A stretch of 28,454 nucleotides of DNA, taken from NCBI GenBank assembly GCA_027019685.1, contig JALUWH010000307.1:1-28454 (forward strand), read 5' to 3'. Below, in pieces: positions 7,417-16,000 of the stretch. The position numbers and the translations under genes are program-made. A model generated the notes under the pieces. The model worked only from the letters and a program-made list of their open reading frames with translations. It was not told the DNA's origin and did no database searches. Origin of the DNA: Ghiorsea sp. Its GTDB lineage: Bacteria; Pseudomonadota; Zetaproteobacteria; Mariprofundales; Mariprofundaceae. Numbering within the stretch: position 1 is the first letter of the stretch; each line of letters starts with the position of its first letter.

Positions 7417-8475
7417 TTATGATTTAGCGTCTTCTTCCTCGCCTTCATAATACAGACCATCTTTTTTCATTTGCCTATCCCATAACATCACACCCAGACC
7501 AAAGATAACCGCTGTAATCGCTACATCAATCCATGATGATAAAAATGGCGTGTGATCGTAGTTATCTGCTTCTCCACTAAGCATCCACATATAACGTTCG
7601 ATGAATGTGCCAATCAAGATACTAACCGATGGGAACAACAACAATGCAGGTGAGTTACGTACGCCTTTGAAAATAAGCATCAAGAATGGTACAAATGAGT
7701 TGAGCAAGAAGAACACCCAATACAAGTATGCATTTGGTCCATCCAAAATTTTATCCCAACGTCTCATATCTTCAGGTAAATCACCGTACCACATGACAAT
7801 ATATTGCATGAATGCAAGATATGTCCAAATAATCGTCAATGCCAACATAATTTGCCCAATATAGTTAAATACATAATCATTAATACGGCGTTTTAGGTTG
7901 TCTCTCCAACGCAGTACGAACAAAGAAACGATAAAGAAGCCCAGAAATGCACGCATCATACTTTCAGTGTGATATAAACCATATACTGCACTGTACCAAC
8001 GTGGCATTTGAATCATCTCAAAATCCCAAGATACAACAGAGCCATAAATCATAAATACGAAAGGTGCAAGTAATGCCCAATGCTTGAAACGTTGTCGGTC
8101 TGCAGGCTCAGAATGTGGGAAATCTTTACGCTGTAATTTGATGAAGTGAGCACAATATGCCCACACGACCAAATACAGAATTATTTCACGCATGTTGAAG
8201 AATGTAATATTATGCCAAGCATTGAGCGGCTCACCATACGTTTCCCCTGCCATCCATGGGAATGCATGTTCACCATTAGCAAGAATAATAAGTAATAAAA
8301 TAAAACCCAGTGGAAATAAAGCACGTGAAGATGCCATCAAAAAACGAACTTCATAACGCCACTTACCACCCGATAAATGAATTACAGAAGACCAAAAAAC
8401 TGCAGTTAGAGGGATGTAAAGTGTGAACAAGAAGTTGTCCATCAACACAATCCAATTTGGTAATGTCATTTCCAT
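7417..8475 (-). CDS. actF: Alternative complex III membrane subunit ActF (NrfD/PsrC-like)
   Basis: ActF is one of the two large polytopic subunits of alternative complex III, a quinol:electron-acceptor oxidoreductase that replaces cytochrome bc1. The 352 residues contain about nine or ten hydrophobic helices, including FMASSRALFPLGFILLLIIL, ALLAPFVFMIYGSVVSWDFE and ALTIIWTYLAFMQYIVMWYG, and end in a charged tail. It is the last gene of the operon, starting three bases after the actE stop. A G-rich Shine-Dalgarno sequence lies at the end of actE. Two in-frame ATGs (8475 and 8469) are possible starts. Assignment rests on family resemblance together with the complete act gene order. Confidence 0.9.
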   Translation of the reverse strand: MEMTLPNWIVLMDNFLFTLYIPLTAVFWSSVIHLSGGKWRYEVRFLMASSRALFPLGFILLLIILANGEHAFPWMAGETYGEPLNAWHNITFFNMREIILYLVVWAYCAHFIKLQRKDFPHSEPADRQRFKHWALLAPFVFMIYGSVVSWDFEMIQMPRWYSAVYGLYHTESMMRAFLGFFIVSLFVLRWRDNLKRRINDYVFNYIGQIMLALTIIWTYLAFMQYIVMWYGDLPEDMRRWDKILDGPNAYLYWVFFLLNSFVPFLMLIFKGVRNSPALLLFPSVSILIGTFIERYMWMLSGEADNYDHTPFLSSWIDVAITAVIFGLGVMLWDRQMKKDGLYYEGEEEDAKS

Positions 8476-8478
8476 GGC

Positions 8479-9036
8479 TTAATTCCCCCCCTTGCTAGTC
8501 TCACCCATCAATTGAGACTTTCTTTCTTCCTTACTTGTAACAGTCATACGCTTTTGAATCACTTCGCGGACGTAGTTGACCACATGCCAACGTTCTTCTG
8601 GATTCATATCATAACCATACTTTGGCATGATATAGCTACCGAACGTAATCGTACCCCAAATCCAACCATCCGTAAGATCATTTTTAACATAGTCTGATGT
8701 TAAATCAGCAGGTTCAGCTTCAAAGATTTTGCCCACGGGACCCTTGCCGTTGCCAGTCGTACCATGACATGCCGCACAGAAAATATTAAACAAAGCTTGC
8801 CCCTTTAAAATCGATGCCTTAGTTGCTTTAATTGGATTCTTCAACTCTTCTGTAGCATCCCTATCAGCCATCTTCGTCCAAAGCCCACCAACAGGTACTG
8901 TATGAGCTGGTGGATTAAGCAATACACCTTCTTGAGGTTTGATAGAAGGTTGATTCATCAAATCACGTGACCAAGGCCACGCCATTGCTGTTGCAGGCAC
9001 AGACAACATGCATAAGATTAATAAAAACTTTCTCAT
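8479..9036 (-). CDS. actE: Alternative complex III monohaem cytochrome c subunit ActE
   Basis: ActE is a periplasmic class I cytochrome c subunit of ACIII. The 185-residue product begins with the signal-like MRKFLLILCMLSVPATAMAW. It has one haem site, C87-A-A-C90-H91, and a likely axial methionine in SYIMPKYG, followed by the C-terminal helix NPEERWHVVNYVREV. I chose the ATG at 9036. It overlaps the actD stop as ATGA, is preceded by GGGAG at proper spacing and starts the signal peptide directly. An upstream extension to 9069 would add 11 residues that read through actD and spoil the signal. Many ActE proteins are lipoproteins; I see no lipobox here. Confidence 0.92.
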   Translation of the reverse strand: MRKFLLILCMLSVPATAMAWPWSRDLMNQPSIKPQEGVLLNPPAHTVPVGGLWTKMADRDATEELKNPIKATKASILKGQALFNIFCAACHGTTGNGKGPVGKIFEAEPADLTSDYVKNDLTDGWIWGTITFGSYIMPKYGYDMNPEERWHVVNYVREVIQKRMTVTSKEERKSQLMGETSKGGN

Positions 9037-9572
9037 TGTGTCAGCTCCCGTACTTCCACAGCACCACATTCTTCTAATGCGGCGCGGATTTTTTCATTGT
9101 TCACTGGGTTGGTCTGAACTTCAATACCAATTTGATCAACACCCACCTGATGGTCATAATAAGATTTAACACGACGTGGCAAACCTGAATAAATTAAAAA
9201 TGCAGCGATTGTACTTAATACACCAAGTAAAATAGTCATTTCATAAGCAATCACGATATCAGGTGGGAATACGATTACAGACTTACCACCTTGGGGTTGC
9301 ACCGTAAACATAGATTGTGCAACACCTGCAGCAAAAATAAAACCTAAAATTGTTCCCGTAATAGCTCCAAAAAATGTAAACCGTTGGATAGGTTGATGGA
9401 ACTCGCCTAAAAGCTCATTCACTTCAGGATGCTCGATGGGCGAATACAACTCAATATTGTCAATAATATCTTCTTTGTCATCAAGTGCGTTAAGCACACC
9501 CACAACATCCTTAGCTTTATCAAAATCATCATATGTAGCAAAGAGGAAATGTTTTTTTCTTATCCTTCTCAT
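9033..9572 (-). CDS. actD: Alternative complex III subunit ActD (DUF3341)
   Basis: This 179-residue protein matches the ActD pattern. A cytoplasmic N-terminal domain opens RRIRKKHFLFATYDDFDKAK and includes IELYSPIEHPEVNELL. Two membrane helices follow at about 75-97 (FGAITGTILGFIFAAGV) and 112-137 (IVIAYEMTILLGVLSTIAAF), with a C-terminal soluble segment. ActD has no cofactor in characterised complexes and packs against ActC. The start ATG overlaps the actC stop (ATGA), with GGAGGGG upstream, and its own stop overlaps the actE start the same way, so translation of C-D-E is tightly coupled. Confidence 0.92.
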   Translation of the reverse strand: MRRIRKKHFLFATYDDFDKAKDVVGVLNALDDKEDIIDNIELYSPIEHPEVNELLGEFHQPIQRFTFFGAITGTILGFIFAAGVAQSMFTVQPQGGKSVIVFPPDIVIAYEMTILLGVLSTIAAFLIYSGLPRRVKSYYDHQVGVDQIGIEVQTNPVNNEKIRAALEECGAVEVRELTQ

Positions 9573-10963
9573 GACAACCCCTCCTCTGTTTTAATCATAT
9601 CATCTTTAATTTTATCAAGGTCTTGAAGTTTTTGCTTACCATGTTTATTCCGATGATAAACCATCTCTTTAACTTCATACATGGATACAGATGGGAATAC
9701 TTTACAGAAGATAAGGAATAGCATGGTGAACCAACCAAAACTCGCTGCTGTAATCGTCATTTGCACTAGACCAGGCCAAACAGCAACTTGTGTCCAAGGC
9801 TCATGGTTAGAAGCAAGTGGTGGGCTTACGATTTGAAAACGTTCCAGCCACATACCCAATTGAAGCAATAGTGAAATGACGAACATAGCCCACATATTTA
9901 CACGAACTTTCTTCCATGCCATAGCAAATGGCACGATTGTTGCACAGAATAACATCGTCCAAACGATTCCTGCATAAGGACCCGTAAATTTATCCCACAA
10001 CATTTCTCGGTCGAATAAGTTATCAGAGTACCAAATTGATGCATACTCTGAAAGATTTAAGAAGTTCCAAGCCATAGCGATCGCAAATGTTAAACGAGCT
10101 GTTTTATCCATGATTTCCGGTGTCATATATGCTTCAAACTTGAACAAGTAACGTAAAAGAACAAATAATGTGATAATTGCAGCACAACCTGAATACAATG
10201 CACCAGCCACAAAATATGGAGGGAACGATGTTACATGCCAACCAGGCATCATCGACATAGCAAAGTCAGATGCCACGATTGAGTGAACTGATACTGCCAA
10301 AGGAACCAAGAAACAAGCCATCAATACATAAGTCTTTTGGAATGCAACCCATTCAGTCGCTCTACCCATCCAACCTAATGACATGGCTGTATAAAGCTTT
10401 TTACGCCAACCTTTGGCTTTATCACGACAGATTGCCAAATCAGGAATCATACCAATGTATAAGAACAATGCTGATGATGTTGCATAGGTAGTAATCGCAA
10501 ATGCATCCCATAGCAATGGTGAACGGAAGTTAGGCCAAATCGCATGTTGATTAGGGTAAGGAAGAACCCAATACATATCCCAAACACGACCAATATGAAT
10601 CACTGGGAAAATAGCTGCTGTAGCAATGGAGAAGAAAGTCATGGCTTCAGCAAAACGGTAAATTGGTTTGCGCCAATCAGCATGTGTTAGCAATAGAATT
10701 GCAGACAATAATGTGCCCGAGTGGCTCATACCAATCCAAAATACGAAGTTTGAGATGTATGTTTGCCAATAATGCGGGTTATTCATTAACGCCACACCAA
10801 GACCCATATTATATTGGTATATTTCAGCTGCTACGCCACATAAAACCAGCGCAAAACAAACCGCTAAAACAATCCAAAATGCCTTTCTTGGCGATTCTAG
10901 ACTAGCTAAGACATCTTCATTGATCTTAGCCCATTCTATATCCTTCATTTTAAAATCACTCAT
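9569..10963 (-). CDS. actC: Alternative complex III quinol-binding membrane subunit ActC (NrfD-like)
   Basis: ActC is the large NrfD/PsrC-type membrane subunit that carries the quinol site next to the iron-sulfur chain of ActB. The 464 residues contain about ten membrane helices, starting with AFWIVLAVCFALVLCGVAAE, and conserved stretches such as FVFWIGMSHSGTLLSAILLL, FPVIHIGRVWDMYWVLPYPN and SLGWMGRATEWVAF. The charged ends face the cytoplasm. The ATG at 10963 follows a GAGGGGAAG ribosome binding site. A 59-base gap separates it from the actB2 stop and holds a small hairpin GATGC-TGTGT-GCATC at 10993-11007. The gene lies in the standard position between actB and actD. Confidence 0.95.
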   Translation of the reverse strand: MSDFKMKDIEWAKINEDVLASLESPRKAFWIVLAVCFALVLCGVAAEIYQYNMGLGVALMNNPHYWQTYISNFVFWIGMSHSGTLLSAILLLTHADWRKPIYRFAEAMTFFSIATAAIFPVIHIGRVWDMYWVLPYPNQHAIWPNFRSPLLWDAFAITTYATSSALFLYIGMIPDLAICRDKAKGWRKKLYTAMSLGWMGRATEWVAFQKTYVLMACFLVPLAVSVHSIVASDFAMSMMPGWHVTSFPPYFVAGALYSGCAAIITLFVLLRYLFKFEAYMTPEIMDKTARLTFAIAMAWNFLNLSEYASIWYSDNLFDREMLWDKFTGPYAGIVWTMLFCATIVPFAMAWKKVRVNMWAMFVISLLLQLGMWLERFQIVSPPLASNHEPWTQVAVWPGLVQMTITAASFGWFTMLFLIFCKVFPSVSMYEVKEMVYHRNKHGKQKLQDLDKIKDDMIKTEEGLS

Positions 10964-11022
10964 TTGGTGCTTCCCCTCTTCAAAACTTTTGCGATGCTGT
11001 GTGCATCATAACAACAGGTTAA

Positions 11023-11877
11023 TTATGCGTTTGTATCACGAACACGATCCAAATACATCACACTTGGTTCAGTGTTCAGCTCTTCAAGAACACGGTAGCC
11101 ACGCTCACCTTCAGTATGGAATTGCTCGTGCCTGTTTAATTCGACTTTATGTGATTCCCATGAATGGCTAACCTTACTTTCTTCATCTTTAAGATTACCA
11201 AACACGATTGCATCTGTTGGACAAGATTGCTGACAGGCAGTTTGTACTGCGCCATCTTCAACGTATCCACGTATACCTTTATCCGCTTGATCACCTTTTG
11301 CATTACGCAAACGCTGAACACAGAAAGTACACTTCTCCATAACACCTTTACTACGTACTGTAACATCAGGATTTAAAAGCATTTCCATTGGGTGTGGAAT
11401 ATCTTCTTGATAATCAAAGAAGTTAAAATAACGTACTTTGAATGGACAGTTGGTACCACAATAACGTGAACCAATGCAACGGTTATAGACTTGTGCATTT
11501 AAACCATCTGGATTGTGATACGTTGCAGCCACAGGGCAAACAGGCTCACAAGGCGCATGGTTACATTGCTGACACATCATGGGTGCAAAATGTGCACCAC
11601 GTTCAGGATATTCACTATCTTCGACTGATAAATCAGCTTCACCTTCAGGTAAGTCCCAATAGCGTTCAATACGCATCCAAGACATGGTATGACCACTACC
11701 ACATTTTTCTTTACCTACAGCAGGTATATTGTTTTCCGCATTACATGCTGTAACACAAGAAGCACAACCCGTACACTTATTCAGGTCAATAGACATCCCC
11801 CACATAATAGGTTCATCTTTATAATAGTCTCTTTGGTTAAGGCGAGACCAGTTTTCCAACATACGTGATAAACTCAT
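11023..11877 (-). CDS. actB2: Alternative complex III iron-sulfur subunit ActB2 (separate gene)
   Basis: This 284-residue polyferredoxin corresponds to the C-terminal half of fused ActB proteins and carries electrons from quinol toward the haem subunits. Ligand sets visible are C35/38/41/45 (KCTGCASCVTAC), C102/105/110/114, C134/140/144 (RCIGSRYCGTNCP) and C173/176/205/209. In the third set Ser137 takes the place of the second cysteine, which fits the one [3Fe-4S] and three [4Fe-4S] clusters known for ACIII. The gene starts three bases after the actB1 stop with GGGAGGGA as ribosome binding site. It has no signal peptide of its own, so export would have to rely on the Tat signal of ActB1. Confidence 0.93.
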   Translation of the reverse strand: MSLSRMLENWSRLNQRDYYKDEPIMWGMSIDLNKCTGCASCVTACNAENNIPAVGKEKCGSGHTMSWMRIERYWDLPEGEADLSVEDSEYPERGAHFAPMMCQQCNHAPCEPVCPVAATYHNPDGLNAQVYNRCIGSRYCGTNCPFKVRYFNFFDYQEDIPHPMEMLLNPDVTVRSKGVMEKCTFCVQRLRNAKGDQADKGIRGYVEDGAVQTACQQSCPTDAIVFGNLKDEESKVSHSWESHKVELNRHEQFHTEGERGYRVLEELNTEPSVMYLDRVRDTNA

Positions 11878-11880
11878 GAC

Positions 11881-14151
11881 TTATCCCTCCCCTTCATTGT
11901 GATCGAAGTCTTCAGCCGATACTGATTTAACAATTTCACGACCTTTTTGTGACATCGCTTCACTGGCTAGCACCAAATCACCATGCGCACGTGTTACGAC
12001 TTCACCACGGTTTGCAACTTTAGTGATAGAAACCTTAGTAGCATGTGTTGCCAATTCGCCAGTTACCTTATCAAACTGTGGTGTTAAAATCTTAAATGGA
12101 TTCACACCCACACCTTTAGCATAACGACCATATTCTGTATGACCATTACCCAATGGAATAGCGATTGTATCTTCTTGAATACCAGGGAAGATAACAACAT
12201 CAACTTCCAAAGAACCAGCTGCAGAAGATACCTTCACTTTATCACCTGTAATCAAGCCAAGTTTCTTCGCTGTATTTGGATGAATTTCAACCCATGAGTC
12301 CCACATCACAGCAGTCAATTGGTCAGGAAGCTCTTGCAACCAAGGGCTATTCGCATGACGACCATCATACAAACCCATACGCGCTGACGGAACAAGATGA
12401 TAAGCATATTTCCCATCACCTGCTGCTAATTTTGGCAAACGAACCACAGGAGCTTTGGCTTTAATTGGAGAAACAGCAGCTTCTTTAATGGTTACAAAAC
12501 CAGATGCCAAGATTCCTTGTTGGAAACCTTCTTCATCGGTTTGACCCGTTGTGGTTGCTTTAGGTGGATTTACTAAAGCAGGTTTCATGGTAGCTAAAGA
12601 ATCCCGAATATAAGCACCATAGTTATCCCAATTCTTAAATGTTGCATCCAGCTCACTCACCAAGCCAAGCATAATATCACCATAAGCGTAGGTAGATTCT
12701 TTTCCAAACACAGGGTTCATCACTGGCTGATGGATATTCAGATGACCATCTTCAGCTGCATATGCTGGCATGGATGTATTCCATTCTTCCAAATATGTAT
12801 GCACAGGAAGCACCAAATCACAAGCCATGGTTGTTTCATCTGGGTACATAGAGAATGCGATACGCATTTTTGCTTTTGCAAAAGCTTCTTCAGCTTTCAT
12901 GAAGCTTGGTGCTTGATACAATGGATTGGAACCATAAACCACAGCTGCATCAAAACTACCATCTGCCAAACCGTCAATAAACGCTTTCAAATCAGCCCAA
13001 CCACCAAGTTGCGGCTGCAATTCTGGGAACGTTGGTTTTGTACGTGGCAATATTGTTTCACCAATATTACCTAGCATCATATTTAACAAATGAATCGCGT
13101 TTGCTGTTTCTGTACCGTGTGCGAAACCTTCAGCACTATTACCAGACAAGACCAAACTTGGACTATGTGAAACCAACATGTCACGTAACTTATGCATACG
13201 CTCAATAGACACGCCTGTAACTGCAGAAGCTTCTTTAACATCAACATCCAACTTAGCAGGCACTTCACCTTTAAAGTTTGAATCAGCAGCAACCAGTGAA
13301 GCCAACGCTAATGCTAAGTGAGCTTCCGTACCGGGTTTAATTGCAACCCAACGGTCTGCATTCGAACCTGTTAAAGTCATCTTCGATTCGATTTGAACCA
13401 ATGTACCACGTGGTGCATTTCTAAATTGACCATATTGTGTGCCAAATTGAACTGGCGAGATCCAAGTACCTAAGAAATCAGCACCAAAAGAAACAATCAG
13501 TTTCGCTTTATCAAAATCATACTTAGGCATAGCATGACCCAATACTTTTTCATTGGCAGCTAGCCCTACCGCTGGTGGCAAAGTATCAAACACAAAGCTA
13601 TTCTTAGAGCCCGCTGCATCCATATAAGCTTTAGTAATCACAGCCTGATGACCACTTGTAGCGCCGCTTAACCATGCAAGTTTTGAATTTTTCTTGCCCA
13701 AATGTTTTTTCAACAAGGTCTCAGCTTCAGCCCATGTTGTCTCAACCAACTTACCACCTTTGCGAATCATAGGTTTGCTAATACGGTCTGGATTATAATG
13801 ACTTTGCAGACCAGCCTGACCCATTGCACATAACTTACCTAGGTTGGTTGATGAAGTTGGATTACCTTCAATCTTAATAACACGACCTTCTCGTGTTTTT
13901 ACATGAATATTACAATTTGCGGGACATTGACGACATGTAGATGCGTAGTGCACTTCACGACCTGGGCGCACAAAATCCTCAGGGTCAACTGACGGCAAAA
14001 CAAGTTCTTTACGAACCTCAAGGTCCACTTGGTTAACAATATCAGTATCACCACAACCCGTTAGAAGCAAAGCACTACCAGCACTGGTAAGCCCCATTGC
14101 CTTTAAAAACGTCCGGCGACTTAACTCATCGTTTAATTTCTTTTGACTCAT
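11881..14151 (-). CDS. actB1: Alternative complex III ActB1, molybdopterin-oxidoreductase-like subunit
   Basis: This 756-residue protein belongs to the molybdopterin oxidoreductase fold family and corresponds to the N-terminal half of ActB. It opens with a twin-arginine signal (SRRTFLKAMG, residues 11-20) followed by LLLTGC, so Cys33 may be lipidated. A family-type cysteine motif is present, C73-x2-C76-x3-C80-x27-C108. In characterised ACIII this subunit holds no molybdenum cofactor and its role is structural, so the cysteines here deserve attention. The C-terminal part (about 600-700) has the MopB dinucleotide-binding-like fold with WVEIHPNTAKKLGLITGDKV. A strong AAGGAG lies upstream of the ATG and actA precedes it by 27 bases. 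Confidence 0.93.
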   Translation of the reverse strand: MSQKKLNDELSRRTFLKAMGLTSAGSALLLTGCGDTDIVNQVDLEVRKELVLPSVDPEDFVRPGREVHYASTCRQCPANCNIHVKTREGRVIKIEGNPTSSTNLGKLCAMGQAGLQSHYNPDRISKPMIRKGGKLVETTWAEAETLLKKHLGKKNSKLAWLSGATSGHQAVITKAYMDAAGSKNSFVFDTLPPAVGLAANEKVLGHAMPKYDFDKAKLIVSFGADFLGTWISPVQFGTQYGQFRNAPRGTLVQIESKMTLTGSNADRWVAIKPGTEAHLALALASLVAADSNFKGEVPAKLDVDVKEASAVTGVSIERMHKLRDMLVSHSPSLVLSGNSAEGFAHGTETANAIHLLNMMLGNIGETILPRTKPTFPELQPQLGGWADLKAFIDGLADGSFDAAVVYGSNPLYQAPSFMKAEEAFAKAKMRIAFSMYPDETTMACDLVLPVHTYLEEWNTSMPAYAAEDGHLNIHQPVMNPVFGKESTYAYGDIMLGLVSELDATFKNWDNYGAYIRDSLATMKPALVNPPKATTTGQTDEEGFQQGILASGFVTIKEAAVSPIKAKAPVVRLPKLAAGDGKYAYHLVPSARMGLYDGRHANSPWLQELPDQLTAVMWDSWVEIHPNTAKKLGLITGDKVKVSSAAGSLEVDVVIFPGIQEDTIAIPLGNGHTEYGRYAKGVGVNPFKILTPQFDKVTGELATHATKVSITKVANRGEVVTRAHGDLVLASEAMSQKGREIVKSVSAEDFDHNEGEG

Positions 14152-14178
14152 CTCAAATCTCCTTAAATACCAGACAGC

Positions 14179-14928
14179 TTACTTGTGACATTGCCAGCAA
14201 TCATGCGGCGCACGGGCAAACTTCTCTTTCAAAGATTTTGGCAATTTTTCAGTCATAATCTTAATATCCGATGCCTTCATCGTTACAGGGTGCTCAGAAT
14301 CAAGCACTGCTGGCTGCGGATGCTTAACATCTAAAATTGGCTTATCTGTTGCTGCGGCGGGAATCATCCAACGTTTCGCAGGCAAAGGAAGACCTACATC
14401 AGATTCCCCTTGAAATTGTTCATGGCAGCTTAAACACCAACCCATAGTCAATGGTTTAACCTTGCGACCAACAGAAAATGTTTTTACATCACCATGGCAC
14501 ATACCACATGTTTGTTGCGTAGAACGACCATCTTTAAAGATAAAGCGTTGTACATGGCGCTTGTGATTAAATTCAACAAAATCAGGCAAATCATGAACTT
14601 TCAACCAAGGAATAGGCTCTTTCTTTTCCCAATATGAAAACAGCTTCTTAATACGAGGCGTTTCACGCACTGAAGGAAGGTTAGAGTGACAGCCAATACA
14701 TTTCGCTACGGGAGGAATACCTGCCACTTTACTGCGACGAGCACCACTATGACAGTACATACAGTTAATTTTAAACTTGCCAGCATGTCGTGCATGTGGA
14801 AACTCAAATGGTTGTGGTGCATTACTTACATCATCAGCATACGCCTCTGCTGCAAACAACATTATTAAAGGTAACGTCAGCAGCACAACAGCAAAACGAC
14901 CTATATTTTTTTTCTTCAAGTGAAACAT
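14179..14928 (-). CDS. actA: Alternative complex III pentahaem cytochrome c subunit ActA
   Basis: First gene of the ACIII operon. The 249-residue product has a basic N-terminus with a hydrophobic helix (residues 10-28), which is a membrane anchor or signal ending near AYA-DD. It has five CXXCH haem sites at about residues 56-60, 77-81, 141-145, 165-169 and 244-248, with further histidines (HARH, NHKRH) as likely axial ligands. ActA acts on the periplasmic side as the electron exit path. A GGGGAGAG ribosome binding site precedes the ATG. The 233 bases upstream probably hold the operon promoter; on the minus strand a TTGCGC/TATGTT pair 18 bases apart is a weak candidate, too poor to list alone. 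Confidence 0.95.
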   Translation of the reverse strand: MFHLKKKNIGRFAVVLLTLPLIMLFAAEAYADDVSNAPQPFEFPHARHAGKFKINCMYCHSGARRSKVAGIPPVAKCIGCHSNLPSVRETPRIKKLFSYWEKKEPIPWLKVHDLPDFVEFNHKRHVQRFIFKDGRSTQQTCGMCHGDVKTFSVGRKVKPLTMGWCLSCHEQFQGESDVGLPLPAKRWMIPAAATDKPILDVKHPQPAVLDSEHPVTMKASDIKIMTEKLPKSLKEKFARAPHDCWQCHK

Positions 14929-15097
14929 ATAATGAACTCTCCCCTATTCAAAAAACACCAAAAATAAACTTAACCAGTCAATCAATACTACCGTGTAACA
15001 TAGTCACCAAAATCATGTGTGCGCAAGTTACAAAATCAAACAGATTAGGCAAGAAAAAAATAACCCTATTTTTAATCTGTATTCACATATTGCCACC

Positions 15098-15130
15098 AAA
15101 AAATAAAAAAGGCTTTGATAACAAGCTTTT
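15098..15130 (-). terminator. Likely terminator after rpe
   Basis: On the minus strand a short bulged stem (GCTTG-ttat-CAAAGC, extended by A-T pairs) is followed by TTTTTTATTTTTT. It lies about 30 bases beyond the rpe stop and upstream of the actA promoter region, so it would separate the two units. The stem is weak. Confidence 0.45.
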
Positions 15131-15161
15131 CTTACATGATGAAATATTAATATATATTAAT

Positions 15162-15827
15162 TTAATTCTTAGAAGCTAAACTTCTAAGCTCGGCAATTGC
15201 AGCCGAATAGTCTGGTGTATTATACACTGCAGAGCCAGCAACAAAACAATCTGCACCTGCAGCAGACACTTCTTCAATCGTTTTAGGACTAACACCACCA
15301 TCAACGTGCAAGAAGGCATCTGAACCAACAGCATCCAACATGGCACGTGCCTCTTTAATTTTATCTGTAACCGCATGGATATACGACTGTCCGCCATAAC
15401 CAGGGTTTACACTCATTAATAAAATCAAATCGGTACAATGCAAAACATTTTTTAATGTTGAAACTGGGGTTGAAGGACAAAGCGCAACACCAGCTTTGCA
15501 ACCCAAAGAACGAATCAATTGTAATGTGCGCTCCAAGTGTACACATGCTTCTTGATGTATGGTGATCATATCCGCACCAGCTTTAGCAAAAGCTTCAACT
15601 TGTGTTTCAGGATGCTCCACCATCAGGTGAACATCCATTACTTTTTTTGTATGCGGGCGAATCGCTTTAACGATATTATCACCAATAGTGATTGGTGGTA
15701 CAAATGTACCGTCCATAACATCAACGTGAACCCAGTCACATCCGCCTTCATCAATGGCTTTAATTTCTTTTTCTAAGTTGGCAAAATCTGCCGATAAAAT
15801 TGAGGGTGCTATAATTACTTTTTTCAT
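15162..15827 (-). CDS. rpe: Ribulose-phosphate 3-epimerase
   Basis: This enzyme interconverts ribulose 5-phosphate and xylulose 5-phosphate in the pentose phosphate and Calvin cycles. The 221-residue TIM barrel starts APSILSADFANLEKEI and shows the metal and catalytic signatures WVHVDVMDGTFVP, VMDVHLMVEHPE, LLMSVNPGYGGQ and FLHVDGGVSPKT, with the phosphate-binding AGSAVYN near the end. The ATG at 15827 matches the family start; a longer frame from 15908 adds 27 residues without homology and runs into the divergent promoter region. The ribosome binding site is weak. The gene diverges from rpsT. No other Calvin-cycle gene is visible, so its pathway role here is open. Confidence 0.96.
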   Translation of the reverse strand: MKKVIIAPSILSADFANLEKEIKAIDEGGCDWVHVDVMDGTFVPPITIGDNIVKAIRPHTKKVMDVHLMVEHPETQVEAFAKAGADMITIHQEACVHLERTLQLIRSLGCKAGVALCPSTPVSTLKNVLHCTDLILLMSVNPGYGGQSYIHAVTDKIKEARAMLDAVGSDAFLHVDGGVSPKTIEEVSAAGADCFVAGSAVYNTPDYSAAIAELRSLASKN

Positions 15828-15901
15828 GGGCGAATTTATAACCGCAACAAGCAAGCTCGTCCAGCAATTATTAAAATTACATGAAGCTACACACCCCACT
15901 A

Positions 15902-15929
15902 TTGACACTAAGATATTGCACAGTATATT
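15902..15929 (+). promoter_or_regulatory. Sigma70-type promoter for rpsT
   Basis: TTGACA at 15902-15907 and TATATT at 15924-15929 are separated by 16 bases, about 70 bases upstream of the rpsT start. The hexamers and spacing are identical to those upstream of the SQR-like gene at 27149. Confidence 0.75.
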
Positions 15930-16000
15930 TCGCGGAAATTTAGATTTTATACTATTAATTAAATTGAGTATTGCTCATTAGCAATCAGGAGAACTTTAAA

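Noticed and set aside
11875..11883. Frameshift or sequencing error splitting actB
   Set aside because: The first half ends in a normal stop, and the second has its own GGGAGGGA and ATG with a proper N-terminus, so two real genes are more likely.
14790..15179. 129-codon plus-strand frame across the actA upstream region
   Set aside because: It overlaps the 5' part of actA and the ends of the promoter region, shows no domain, and its sequence is what AT-rich non-coding DNA would give.
15828..15908. Longer rpe protein starting at 15908
   Set aside because: The extra 27 residues have no family match and overlap the rpsT promoter; the standard rpe N-terminus begins at 15827.
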